20,041 nucleotides of DNA from positions 1 to 20,041 of IMG/VR virus record IMGVR_UViG_3300011013_000126; one strand, written 5' to 3'. Positions 1 to 5,236 of the stretch are shown one piece after another; position 1 is the stretch's first letter; each line of letters opens with the position of its first letter. A program made the translations under genes and the position numbers. The notes below the pieces were generated by a model, which was not told where the DNA came from, ran no database searches, and saw only the letters and a program-made list of their open reading frames with translations. The DNA comes from a virus.

Positions 1-2
1 TA

Positions 3-62
3 GATCGGATCACTAAACACTTACTTAGTGCTTTAGGTGAGGTGGAAGAGGATTGCTCCTAG
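3..62 (+). CDS. Possible 3' end of an unidentified CDS (partial)
   Basis: One plus-strand frame is open from the left edge for 19 codons and stops with TAG at 60-62. The two other plus frames and all three minus frames contain stops in this stretch. A strong hairpin starts 11 bases after the stop, as expected at a gene end. The piece is too short and featureless to identify, and it could be non-coding. Confidence 0.4.
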   Translation, partial: DRITKHLLSALGEVEEDCS

Positions 63-73
63 TTCACTCCGAG

Positions 74-99
74 GGTGGCTCCTAGAAATAGGGGCTACC
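74..99 (+). terminator. 11-bp hairpin with GAAA tetraloop, terminator-like but without a U tract
   Basis: Bases 74-84 pair with 89-99 over 11 base pairs, two of them G-U (80/93 and 77/96), closed by a GAAA loop at 85-88. The G-U pairs mean the fold is more stable in plus-strand RNA than in the opposite strand's transcript. It is followed by AT-rich sequence but not a run of T, so it may be a weak terminator or a 3'-end stabiliser for the upstream gene. Confidence 0.5.
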
Positions 100-121
100 A
101 ATTAAATTTAAAATTAAATAA

Positions 122-187
122 GACGCAAGGCTCAAGAGCTGGGACGCAAGGCTCAGGGATCCTACACCAGGACGCAAGGCTCAAGAA
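122..187. repeat. Degenerate heptamer repeat array, left copy
   Basis: Three copies of GACGCAAGGCTCARG start at 122, 143 and 171, so the spacings are 21 and 28, both multiples of seven. Read from 125 the stretch divides into nine heptamers, many of the form NCAAGGN or TCAAGNN. A second array with the same 21 and 28 spacing lies at 1215-1279, on the other side of the GP88 gene pair. Confidence 0.8.
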
Positions 188-204
188 AAAAAATAATTAT
201 TTAG

Positions 205-233
205 TTGACTAGTGTCCCATGATATCTTATATG
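205..233 (+). promoter_or_regulatory. Promoter candidate for the GP88 gene pair
   Basis: TTGACT at 205-210, a 17-base spacer, then TATATG at 228-233: a sigma70-like arrangement. The predicted start near 240 gives a leader of about 195 bases before the GP88 start at 435. The 17-base spacing and TTGAC core match the promoter candidates at 2353 and 7117. Confidence 0.5.
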
Positions 234-379
234 TTAATTAATAAATACAGGCGTTATATTCTAGTTAAAGTTTGTATTTGTTAGCCCCTGAAAGATTACT
301 AGTCAATCGAGTTGGGGCAATGTAGTTTGAGGTCAATAGCGGTAACCAATCCGCCTTGTATATTGAGTACTGCTACAGC

Positions 380-413
380 GGGGCTAGATAGTCGGTACCC
401 GAATTCTAGCCCC
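380..413 (+). promoter_or_regulatory. Leader hairpin just upstream of the GP88 ribosome binding site
   Basis: GGGGCTAGA (380-388) pairs perfectly with TCTAGCCCC (405-413). Inside it TCGG (392-395) can pair with CCGA (399-402). The stem ends seven bases before the AAGGAG at 421-426, so it could protect the 5' end of the message or tune access to the ribosome site. Nothing else gene-like is visible in 63-434 apart from the repeat array, the first hairpin and the promoter. Confidence 0.55.
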
Positions 414-434
414 CTTAATAAAGGAGTGAAGAGT

Positions 435-1064
435 ATGAATATTAAAGAAGCATGGGCAATTGTTGGCGGTTTAAGTAAACCAAGCAAAATGCCCGGTTAC
501 GGTTACGGGTTAAGCGCCTTTGAATGCAGCACCGGATCGAAGTTGCGACTGATCAAGAATAGCACCTGCTCAATGTGTTACGCATTAAAGGGCCGCTATA
601 CTTTTAAAGGCGTGAAAGCAGCTCACGCAAACAGATTAGAATCAATTCAAGATCCACGCTGGGTGAATGCGATGGTTCTATTAATAAATAACTACGGGCG
701 CAAGGTTCCGTATTTCAGATGGCACGACTCAGGCGATCTACAAAGCCTGGACCATCTAAAGAAAATTGTAGCGGTTGCAATGGCAACGCCAAAGGTGAGA
801 CACTGGCTGCCAACACGTGAAGCTGGGATCCTGAAAGCCTTTTATAAAAAAGGTCATTCACTCCCGGGTAACCTGGCTGTGAGGGTATCCGCTACAATGC
901 TTGACGGGAAGCCCCACTCTAACGTAGGGCTAACGTCAACAGTTCACAAAGAATTAAAAGCAATTGGTTATAGCTGCCCGGCTAACAAGCAGGGAAACAG
1001 CTGTGGATCTTGCCGGGGTTGTTGGAATATCAATATACAGAATGTAAGTTATGCAGCACACTAA
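435..1064 (+). CDS. GP88-family phage protein
   Basis: A 209-residue protein of the phage GP88 family, whose biochemical role I do not know. Visible marks are an N-terminal Cys cluster (C31, C45, C48 in a TCSMCYA context), the segment FRWHDSGD at 94-101, WLPTRE at 124-129 and a C-terminal cluster C181, C190, C193, C196 spaced like a metal or iron-sulfur site. I chose ATG 435 because AAGGAG lies eight bases upstream. The frame stays open back to a TTG at 312, but that would read through the leader hairpin. The stop overlaps the next gene by 14 bases. Base composition stands out: I count 32 of 60 G+C at 481-540 and 34 of 60 at 781-840, against 13 of 60 at 10981-11040, which suggests acquisition from elsewhere. 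Family call is fairly sure; function is open. Confidence 0.82.
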   Translation: MNIKEAWAIVGGLSKPSKMPGYGYGLSAFECSTGSKLRLIKNSTCSMCYALKGRYTFKGVKAAHANRLESIQDPRWVNAMVLLINNYGRKVPYFRWHDSGDLQSLDHLKKIVAVAMATPKVRHWLPTREAGILKAFYKKGHSLPGNLAVRVSATMLDGKPHSNVGLTSTVHKELKAIGYSCPANKQGNSCGSCRGCWNINIQNVSYAAH

Positions 1065-1263
1065 ATCAGAATGCGATCGTTGCTTCAGGGAGTATTCCCT
1101 GGAGTTAATGATCCAATGTGAAAATGGTGGACCTCACCTTTGTATCAGATGCTATAACAGAAGACACAAGGATCAAGGCACATGGTTCATGAACCAGGAC
1201 TCAAGGTTTGAGAAGACACAAGGCTCAGGGAAAAAGGCACAAGGATCAAGGGTCAAGCCTTGA
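1051..1263 (+). CDS. Small Cys-rich, probably zinc-binding protein
   Basis: 70 residues with C8-x2-C11 and C31-x2-C34, a typical four-Cys zinc site, plus C23. The ATG lies inside the end of the GP88 gene (14-base overlap), so translation is probably coupled. The last 30 or so residues are Lys/Gly/Gln/Ser-rich and are simply the translation of the heptamer repeat array; the TGA stop at 1261-1263 is itself made by the array. It overlaps the minus-strand nuclease gene tail to tail by 91 bases. Function unknown; a nucleic-acid-binding or GP88-partner role is only a guess. Confidence 0.6.
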   Translation: MQHTKSECDRCFREYSLELMIQCENGGPHLCIRCYNRRHKDQGTWFMNQDSRFEKTQGSGKKAQGSRVKP

Positions 1264-1279
1264 GACGCAAGGTTCAAGG
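1163..1279. repeat. Degenerate heptamer repeat array, right copy, with 14-bp palindrome
   Basis: Copies of GRCRCAAGGNTCARGG start at 1163, 1215, 1236 and 1264. The last three repeat the 21 and 28 spacing of the left array. Read from 1218 the segment is nine consecutive heptamers close to TCAAGGN. Between the first and second copies sits TGGTTCATGAACCA (1183-1196), a perfect palindrome. The array forms the 3' ends of two convergent genes and supplies both stop codons. Confidence 0.8.
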
Positions 1280-1583
1280 ACCTTCCCCCAGAGTACACAG
1301 AGATGCCCCTCTGTTCGAGGGGGGTGACCATGATAAATGATTTTCCACCCAGTTTAAATCTGTTCATATGCCACGAAATTTGACCGGGCGATAGCCTGAC
1401 CCTGTTCCCTGAACTTACCTTTAACTCAACCCAAAATTCATGCGGTCTTTTTTCTGTATCTAAAAATAATCCATTTAAATCAGGCAGTCCTGTGGGTGTA
1501 ACAGCCTCAATTCTAGTAAAGGTAATTTTTGTAAACTTATTCTTTATTCTTCTCCAAAATTTCGTCTCCGGTTTTGTCGTCAT
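1173..1583 (-). CDS. VRR-NUC-like PD-(D/E)XK nuclease
   Basis: 136 residues. The order GLPD (D35), then WVELK (E53, K55), then SPGQ with Q68 and a following VTP strand is the pattern of VRR-NUC-type PD-(D/E)XK nucleases, often found in phages and thought to cut DNA junctions or flaps. The domain appears complete by about residue 100. The last 30 or so residues are translation of the heptamer array, with the TGA stop inside it, so the native C-terminus may once have been shorter. The start overlaps the terminase small subunit gene by 47 bases, with AAGG eight bases upstream. Location next to the terminase suggests a role in DNA processing before packaging, but recombination or repair is equally possible. 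Confidence 0.78.
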   Translation of the reverse strand: MTTKPETKFWRRIKNKFTKITFTRIEAVTPTGLPDLNGLFLDTEKRPHEFWVELKVSSGNRVRLSPGQISWHMNRFKLGGKSFIMVTPLEQRGISVYSGGRSLNLASQGLTLDPCAFFPEPCVFSNLESWFMNHVP

Positions 1584-2040
1584 CTAGTACCTTGTAACTC
1601 CCTTCAATAGATAATTTCTTGTCCATATCTGTTAATAATTTATCAACTTCCTCACGATTTAATTGGTCAATCGAGCCGTGCATAATTTCTTTTCTATCAA
1701 TATATAAACCTGCCACTTGACCTCTGGATTTCTCAGCCTGGACCGCTGCATTCCAGTTGCCCTTTTCTTCTGCGCCTTTACTTAGCTGGTCTAATCTTTT
1801 CAAATGCCTATGGAGATTTACTTCGTATTTCTTTTCTTCTTTGTTCCTTAATTCTCTTATGTACTCTGCAACATGAGGTTTTTTTCTTAACTCAGATGCA
1901 GTCTTAGTTGCTACTGATTCAGCATATCCTGCTTGGATCGCACATTCCCTAGCACTCATTTCATCCCCATGTTCAACAAACAATAAGCAAAATTTAATCT
2001 GTCTCGGAGTAAGTTTATCTCTTACTATGTCAATATTCAT
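1537..2040 (-). CDS. terS: Terminase small subunit
   Basis: 167 residues. The N-terminus, LTPRQIKFCLLFVEHG then SARECAIQAGYAE and a short helix ending in KPHVAEYI, is the helix-turn-helix region of Terminase_2-type small subunits, which bind the packaging site and hand DNA to the large subunit. The middle (about 73-110) is helical and charged, as expected for the oligomerisation part, and the tail is acidic. It is followed on the same strand by the nuclease gene, not by a large terminase subunit, which is absent from the window. No strong ribosome site precedes the ATG. It reads leftward out of the control region at 2041-2412. Confidence 0.85.
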   Translation of the reverse strand: MNIDIVRDKLTPRQIKFCLLFVEHGDEMSARECAIQAGYAESVATKTASELRKKPHVAEYIRELRNKEEKKYEVNLHRHLKRLDQLSKGAEEKGNWNAAVQAEKSRGQVAGLYIDRKEIMHGSIDQLNREEVDKLLTDMDKKLSIEGSYKVLDDDKTGDEILEKNKE

Positions 2041-2089
2041 ACTTATCTTATAATTTAAAGTGGCGGAAAATAAAGATTTTTATTTCTAC

Positions 2090-2197
2090 TGCTATGGCAG
2101 TATCAACAGCCGTAGCACAGCCGTAGCACTAAAATGACCTTTAAGTCATTGTAATGTATAGTATTTTTTTTACTGCTATGGCGCTATGGCGCTATGG
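2090..2197. repeat. Iteron-like GCTATGGC / GCCGTAGC repeats
   Basis: TGCTATGGC occurs at 2090-2098 and 2174-2182, followed directly by GCTATGGC (2183-2190) and GCTATGG (2191-2197), a period of eight. In the opposite sense GCCGTAGCA occurs at 2109-2117 and 2120-2128, one helical turn (11 bases) apart. The inverted copies differ from the direct ones by one T/C change, so they can pair in RNA through a G-U. The cluster lies between divergent genes and may bind a protein (origin or operator) or fold as RNA. Confidence 0.7.
2133..2162 (+). promoter_or_regulatory. Promoter candidate with overlapping operator-like dyad
   Basis: ATGACC at 2134-2139 and TATAGT at 2157-2162 are 17 bases apart, four and five matches to the sigma70 boxes. 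The perfect inverted repeat AATGAC (2133-2138) / GTCATT (2145-2150) covers the -35 box, as a repressor site would. The predicted start is near 2169. Confidence 0.4.
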
Positions 2198-2350
2198 ATA
2201 GGTATTTGAGTTTTGTTAAAAAGAATTGGGGTAAAAAACACTATACACAGTATGTATTATGTGTATAGATGGTTTTGCCTCATCTAAAAGAGGCTATTCA
2301 CTCCCTTCCCTCACATAGTTTTCATTCTTCTGTGTGAGGGACATTTTTTT
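2169..2350 (+). ncRNA. Candidate structured small RNA ending in a rho-independent terminator
   Basis: No credible gene reads rightward here, yet the stretch ends in a clear intrinsic terminator. Downstream of the promoter candidate come, in order, three GCTATGG repeats, a 9-bp dyad (2241-2249 with 2260-2268), a 5-bp GCCTC/GAGGC hairpin (2277-2281 with 2290-2294) and the terminator hairpin. That is a transcript of about 180 bases that folds but lacks a ribosome site. An early-gene leader with attenuation is an alternative, but the next gene has its own promoter downstream of the terminator. Confidence 0.45.
2308..2350 (+). terminator. Rho-independent terminator
   Basis: CCCTCACATA (2308-2317) pairs with TGTGTGAGGG (2331-2340) over ten pairs, one of them G-U, with a 13-base loop, followed by ACA and seven T at 2344-2350. 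It works rightward only; no A run precedes it for the other direction. It insulates the early promoter at 2353 from transcription coming from the left. Confidence 0.8.
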
Positions 2351-2352
2351 AT

Positions 2353-2381
2353 TTGACATTTATATTTGTATGGGATAAATA
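2353..2381 (+). promoter_or_regulatory. Early promoter candidate
   Basis: A perfect TTGACA at 2353-2358, 17 bases, then TAAATA at 2376-2381. The same -10 sequence at the same distance recurs at 7117-7145, so TAAATAA may be the -10 form used by this phage. The predicted start near 2388 gives a leader of about 25 bases before the gene at 2413. Confidence 0.6.
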
Positions 2382-2412
2382 ACATATAAATAACTCTAAA
2401 AGGGGAGAATAT

Positions 2413-2595
2413 ATGGGTAAAGTAAAACAATGGTTAATGAATATGGAGGAGGATGCTGCAGAAATGTCTAAATTAATGTTTGTTTTAAAGCATGGTGCAG
2501 TACACCAGGATATTTGGGATAGAGTTAACGATCCTAATTATGATGATGGAATGAGAGAACCAAAGGAGGTGTATAATGAAGATAGAAATCTTTGA
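2413..2595 (+). CDS. Small early protein of unknown function (60 aa)
   Basis: First gene after the early promoter, with AGGGGAG seven bases before the ATG. The protein is mixed helical: Met-rich in the first 25 residues, then acidic with several Tyr and Asp/Asn. No motif is recognised. The end overlaps the next gene by 20 bases, and that gene's strong ribosome site lies inside it. Position directly behind a strong promoter suggests an early host-takeover or regulatory role, which is inference only. Confidence 0.7.
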   Translation: MGKVKQWLMNMEEDAAEMSKLMFVLKHGAVHQDIWDRVNDPNYDDGMREPKEVYNEDRNL

Positions 2596-2722
2596 AAAAT
2601 GGTTAGCCGAGTGTCCTGTTGATTGGATACAAACTGATAATGGATTAAACACAACAGAAACTTATGAATTTGATTTGTCTGATTGTGAATTTGATTTTGA
2701 TAAATCAGAAGAGGCAGCATGA
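2576..2722 (+). CDS. Small acidic early protein (48 aa)
   Basis: Begins MKIEIFEKWLAECP and becomes very acidic, with repeated E/D-F-D/S steps near the C-terminus. A near-perfect ribosome site, AAAGGAGGT at 2562-2570, sits five bases before the ATG, which makes the short gene credible. The stop overlaps the next start as ATGA at 2719-2722. The DNA-mimic-like charge is notable but no function can be assigned. Confidence 0.72.
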   Translation: MKIEIFEKWLAECPVDWIQTDNGLNTTETYEFDLSDCEFDFDKSEEAA

Positions 2723-2976
2723 AATATGTAATTATAGTTGAGCCAAAACTAGAAAAGAATTTTGGTAAAGACAAGAACGGCGAAGATAGAGTATTAACTG
2801 AGGATGAAGATTTAATCATACAAAGTTTAGAACAAGAGGTTCATCAAGCAACACAAGATATAAGAATAAATATTGGAAAATATCATGATGTTGATTGTTG
2901 GTTAGATGGAATAGAAGATGTTGAGGGTTATATAGATATGCCGTATCAGAAATACCTTAATAAAGAGGCAACATGA
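2719..2976 (+). CDS. Hypothetical acidic early protein (85 aa)
   Basis: Starts within the ATGA overlap at 2719 and ends in another ATGA overlap at 2973-2976. A first strand, KYVIIVEPK, is followed by charged helical sequence (EDEDLIIQSLEQEVHQATQD) and an acidic C-terminus. No family is recognised. The chain of four-base overlaps indicates one translationally coupled early operon. Confidence 0.72.
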   Translation: MKYVIIVEPKLEKNFGKDKNGEDRVLTEDEDLIIQSLEQEVHQATQDIRINIGKYHDVDCWLDGIEDVEGYIDMPYQKYLNKEAT

Positions 2977-3113
2977 AAACAATCGTTGTAAAAATTAATG
3001 GTAAGTGGCAACTTATTAAAGTTGAGGCTGGAAGAATATTTACAGGCGAGGACCATAACATGAAGGCTGTTAAGTATCTTGATAAAAAGGTAAAAGAAAA
3101 TAATGATAACTAA
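2973..3113 (+). CDS. Small basic protein (46 aa)
   Basis: Starts MKTIVVKINGKWQL at the ATGA overlap and ends in a Lys/Asn-rich helix. Its predicted beta start followed by a basic helix would fit a nucleic-acid or protein binder, but no family is recognised. It overlaps the next small gene by 11 bases. Confidence 0.58.
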   Translation: MKTIVVKINGKWQLIKVEAGRIFTGEDHNMKAVKYLDKKVKENNDN

Positions 3114-3207
3114 TATTCTACTAGGGGCGATACTTATTGTTTTGATTTGTATCGCCTTTATGATATTTGTAGCGGGGGACAGGTACTTTGGAACCAATAG
3201 AAAATAA
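3103..3207 (+). CDS. Tiny single-pass membrane protein (34 aa)
   Basis: A short N-terminus (MITN) is followed by about 20 hydrophobic residues (ILLGAILIVLICIAFMIFVA) and a charged end with Asp, Arg and Lys, so it should sit once in the inner membrane. It overlaps the genes on both sides. The ribosome site is weak, so expression by coupling is likely. It could be an early membrane-acting peptide. Confidence 0.5.
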   Translation: MITNILLGAILIVLICIAFMIFVAGDRYFGTNRK

Positions 3208-3433
3208 ATATACAATTCATTACGATGACTTATGGGTAAGTTTTATTCCCAAAACGGACAAAGCGAGATTCTGGATTCAAGATTATAGAGGCAAGGGTCA
3301 TGATTGGTATCGCTTTATGGCTAAATGTGTTGACTATGATGGAGGAATTACATTTCCTTACAACCGAGTAAATAAGTTTAGAACTTATCTTAAAGTAAAA
3401 TTAAGAAAAGACGATGGACCTCAAAAAAGATAA
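3188..3433 (+). CDS. Hypothetical protein (81 aa), TTG start
   Basis: Rich in aromatic residues (Trp and Tyr) and ending in a basic stretch. The frame has no ATG before residue 63, so TTG at 3188, with GGGGGA about nine bases upstream, is the best start. It overlaps the preceding membrane peptide by 20 bases and the following PAPS-reductase-like gene by 20 bases. Predicted as a compact beta-rich protein; no family recognised. Confidence 0.6.
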   Translation: MEPIENKYTIHYDDLWVSFIPKTDKARFWIQDYRGKGHDWYRFMAKCVDYDGGITFPYNRVNKFRTYLKVKLRKDDGPQKR

Positions 3434-4274
3434 ATACTTCGGTACATTACTACCACAACACGACAAGACACCTAAACTTGTGATCTTATCTTTAGGTGCA
3501 GGAGTTCAATCATCAACAATGGCAATGATGGCAGCAGAGGGACACATACGACCTATGCCAGATTGTGCAATTTTTGCCGACACAGGATACGAACCACCTG
3601 ATGTATATGAATATTTAAATTGGTTAGAGAAGCAATTACCTTTTCCAGTATACCGAGTAATGAAAGGAAACATCCGAGATGATATGGTCAGTTCCGTGGA
3701 CCATGGGACGAGATTCCCGACCGCTCCCTTTTATACCGTGAATGCAAAGACAGGGAAAAAAGGAATGCTCATGCGCCAATGTACAAATGATTATAAGATC
3801 CAACCAATTAGAAAAAAGATTCGAGAACTATTAGGCGTGGGATACTACAAACACGTTAAGAAAAATGTATGGGTAGAACAGTGGATAGGAATCTCAACAG
3901 ATGAGATAGCAAGAATGAAACCAGCAAGAGATAAATACATTATTAATCGTTGGCCCTTACTTGAATTAAACATTAACCGGAGACAATGCCAGGATTGGTT
4001 CGAGAAGCGAGGACATAAAAAACCGACGAAGTCAGCGTGTATCTGTTGTCCATTTCACGATGATGCACACTGGCAAGACATGAAAGATAATCGTCCAGAA
4101 GAATTTGCGGACGCTGTGGACTTCGATAAAAAGATTAGACACGGATCACGGAATGTAAAAGATAAATTATTTTTACATAGGTCAGCACAACCACTCGACC
4201 AGGTAAAGTTCAAACCAAAAAAAGAACAATACGATATGTTTGATAATGTATGCGAAGGGATGTGTGGTGTTTAA
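3414..4274 (+). CDS. PAPS-reductase-like / adenine nucleotide alpha-hydrolase family protein
   Basis: 286 residues. The PP-loop SLGAGVQSS at 26-34, ADTGYEP at 55-61 and RQCTNDYKIQPIRK at 121-134 mark the phage PAPS-reductase-like branch of the ATP-pyrophosphatase fold, which activates substrates by adenylation or handles sulfur. Extra Cys residues (C123, C209, C211, C212) and the C-terminal CEGMCGV (C280, C284) suggest an iron-sulfur or zinc site, unlike plain sulfate-assimilation reductases. The natural substrate of such phage proteins is not known; nucleic-acid modification or sulfur supply are the usual suggestions. The XF1762-like gene starts inside its last codons, so the two are made together. 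Confidence 0.82.
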   Translation: MDLKKDKYFGTLLPQHDKTPKLVILSLGAGVQSSTMAMMAAEGHIRPMPDCAIFADTGYEPPDVYEYLNWLEKQLPFPVYRVMKGNIRDDMVSSVDHGTRFPTAPFYTVNAKTGKKGMLMRQCTNDYKIQPIRKKIRELLGVGYYKHVKKNVWVEQWIGISTDEIARMKPARDKYIINRWPLLELNINRRQCQDWFEKRGHKKPTKSACICCPFHDDAHWQDMKDNRPEEFADAVDFDKKIRHGSRNVKDKLFLHRSAQPLDQVKFKPKKEQYDMFDNVCEGMCGV

Positions 4275-4749
4275 AACAATTCCTTTATCACTTAAAGCGG
4301 CAAACGATTTCGTTACATCACATCATAGACACAATAAGAAAACAGCGGGACATAAGTTCAGTATTGGCGCAACATTAGATGGCGAACTCATTGGTGTAGC
4401 GATATGCGGGAGGCCAGTAGCGAGAGCCTTGGATAATGGAACAACACTAGAAGTTCTGCGGGTATGTATTAAAGACCCTGCTCCAAGAAATGCTTGTTCT
4501 TATCTCTATGCGAGATGCCAAAGAATCTGGACAGCTATGGGGGGAGAAAAAATTATAACATACACATTGGAATCAGAACCAGGTTCAAGTTTAAAAGCAG
4601 TCAATTGGACTCATGCTGCAACAACAAAGAAAAGGTCCAAGAATAATTTATGGAATACAAGACGACCAGAACACAAGGGATATAAATCTGTGCGGGAGTC
4701 TCAACTAGCAGACGGTGTTATTAAGAATCGTTGGGAAAAACTAATCTAA
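4267..4749 (+). CDS. XF1762-like phage protein (GNAT-like)
   Basis: 160 residues from a GTG at 4267 with GAAGGGA seven bases upstream. TTG 4240 and ATG 4246 are in frame but have poorer ribosome sites and fall in the preceding gene. The N-terminus (LKAANDFVTSHHRH), the IGVAICGRPVAR strand-turn and LEVLRVC followed by NACSYLYARC match the XF1762 phage family, thought to resemble acetyltransferases. Function is not established. It overlaps the PAPS-reductase-like gene by eight bases, a pairing that suggests a joint task, and it runs tail to tail (nine-base overlap) into the minus-strand operon with no terminator between. Confidence 0.72.
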   Translation: MFKTIPLSLKAANDFVTSHHRHNKKTAGHKFSIGATLDGELIGVAICGRPVARALDNGTTLEVLRVCIKDPAPRNACSYLYARCQRIWTAMGGEKIITYTLESEPGSSLKAVNWTHAATTKKRSKNNLWNTRRPEHKGYKSVRESQLADGVIKNRWEKLI

Positions 4750-4944
4750 AAAAAATTTAGGATCTTCTGCGATGGGACGTAATATTTTGCGTAAAGCATC
4801 CTTTCCCTCTTCACAGATGGTTAACCACTCCTCTATTGTGTAGGTTCTATCATACTTAGAATTCCAAAAATTAACAGAGAGGTCTTTACATTTATTACAC
4901 CGATAAATTTTTCTTATCGGACTATCAGGCAATCGAATACTCAT
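4741..4944 (-). CDS. Small protein with one CxxC pair (67 aa)
   Basis: Last gene of the inverted minus-strand operon. C16-x2-C19 near the N-terminus and C44 could form part of a metal site, followed by a helical stretch with EEWLTICEEGKDALRK and an acidic end. AAGG lies about seven bases before the ATG. A 55-base gap separates it from the preceding gene, the only gap in this operon. No family recognised. Confidence 0.62.
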   Translation of the reverse strand: MSIRLPDSPIRKIYRCNKCKDLSVNFWNSKYDRTYTIEEWLTICEEGKDALRKILRPIAEDPKFFLD

Positions 4945-4999
4945 AAGCAGCCTTAGTTTAAAAGGCGCATTATAAGATATTTTATAAAAAATTCAATAC

Positions 5000-5236
5000 C
5001 TAGTCAGATTCTATCTTATATCCAGGAAAACTTTCAGGGTCTAAAGGTGGTCCAAAGTATAGTGTTCTATTGATATTTCCTAAGTGATCTGTTTCATCCC
5101 AACTCTGATGATAGTGTTTATTTTCCTTTAATTCTCCTTGGGAATGACACACTTTACACTGTTCAGTAATGGATTCTGCCTCCCATCTAAATACTCTGAA
5201 CCCATTACCTTTACAATTCGGACATATTTTTGTCAT
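5000..5236 (-). CDS. DnaJ-type zinc-knuckle small protein
   Basis: 78 residues with CPNCKGNG at C5/C8 and CKVCHSQG at C27/C30, one zinc site of the CxxCxGxG kind found in DnaJ central domains. The rest is polar with several His and Tyr and no other domain. I chose ATG 5236 (ATG 5239 is adjacent) because AAGGAGG lies just upstream; the longer reading from GTG 5314 has no ribosome site and duplicates the neighbouring gene's region. The start overlaps the upstream basic-peptide gene by 26 bases. Such knuckles bind nucleic acids or unfolded proteins; a role with the SNF2-like helicase of the same operon is possible. Confidence 0.72.
   Translation of the reverse strand: MTKICPNCKGNGFRVFRWEAESITEQCKVCHSQGELKENKHYHQSWDETDHLGNINRTLYFGPPLDPESFPGYKIESD

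Noticed and set aside
122-185. CRISPR array
   Set aside because: Units are 15-16 bases with 6-12 base gaps and degenerate sequence; no cas genes; heptamer structure explains them better.
312-434. Longer GP88 reading frame from TTG at 312
   Set aside because: No ribosome site at 312 and the extension is the leader hairpin; AAGGAG before ATG 435 decides the start.
1306-1322. CCCCTC/GAGGGG hairpin as terminator of the GP88 pair
   Set aside because: It lies inside the nuclease coding sequence and is not followed by a T run, so a terminator role is not supported.
2269-2337. 22-codon reading frame inside the candidate small RNA
   Set aside because: No ribosome site and it runs into the terminator stem.
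2946-3215. Minus-strand hydrophobic reading frame across the tiny early genes
   Set aside because: Antisense of AT-rich coding sequence, with no ribosome site, and it conflicts with four coupled plus-strand genes.
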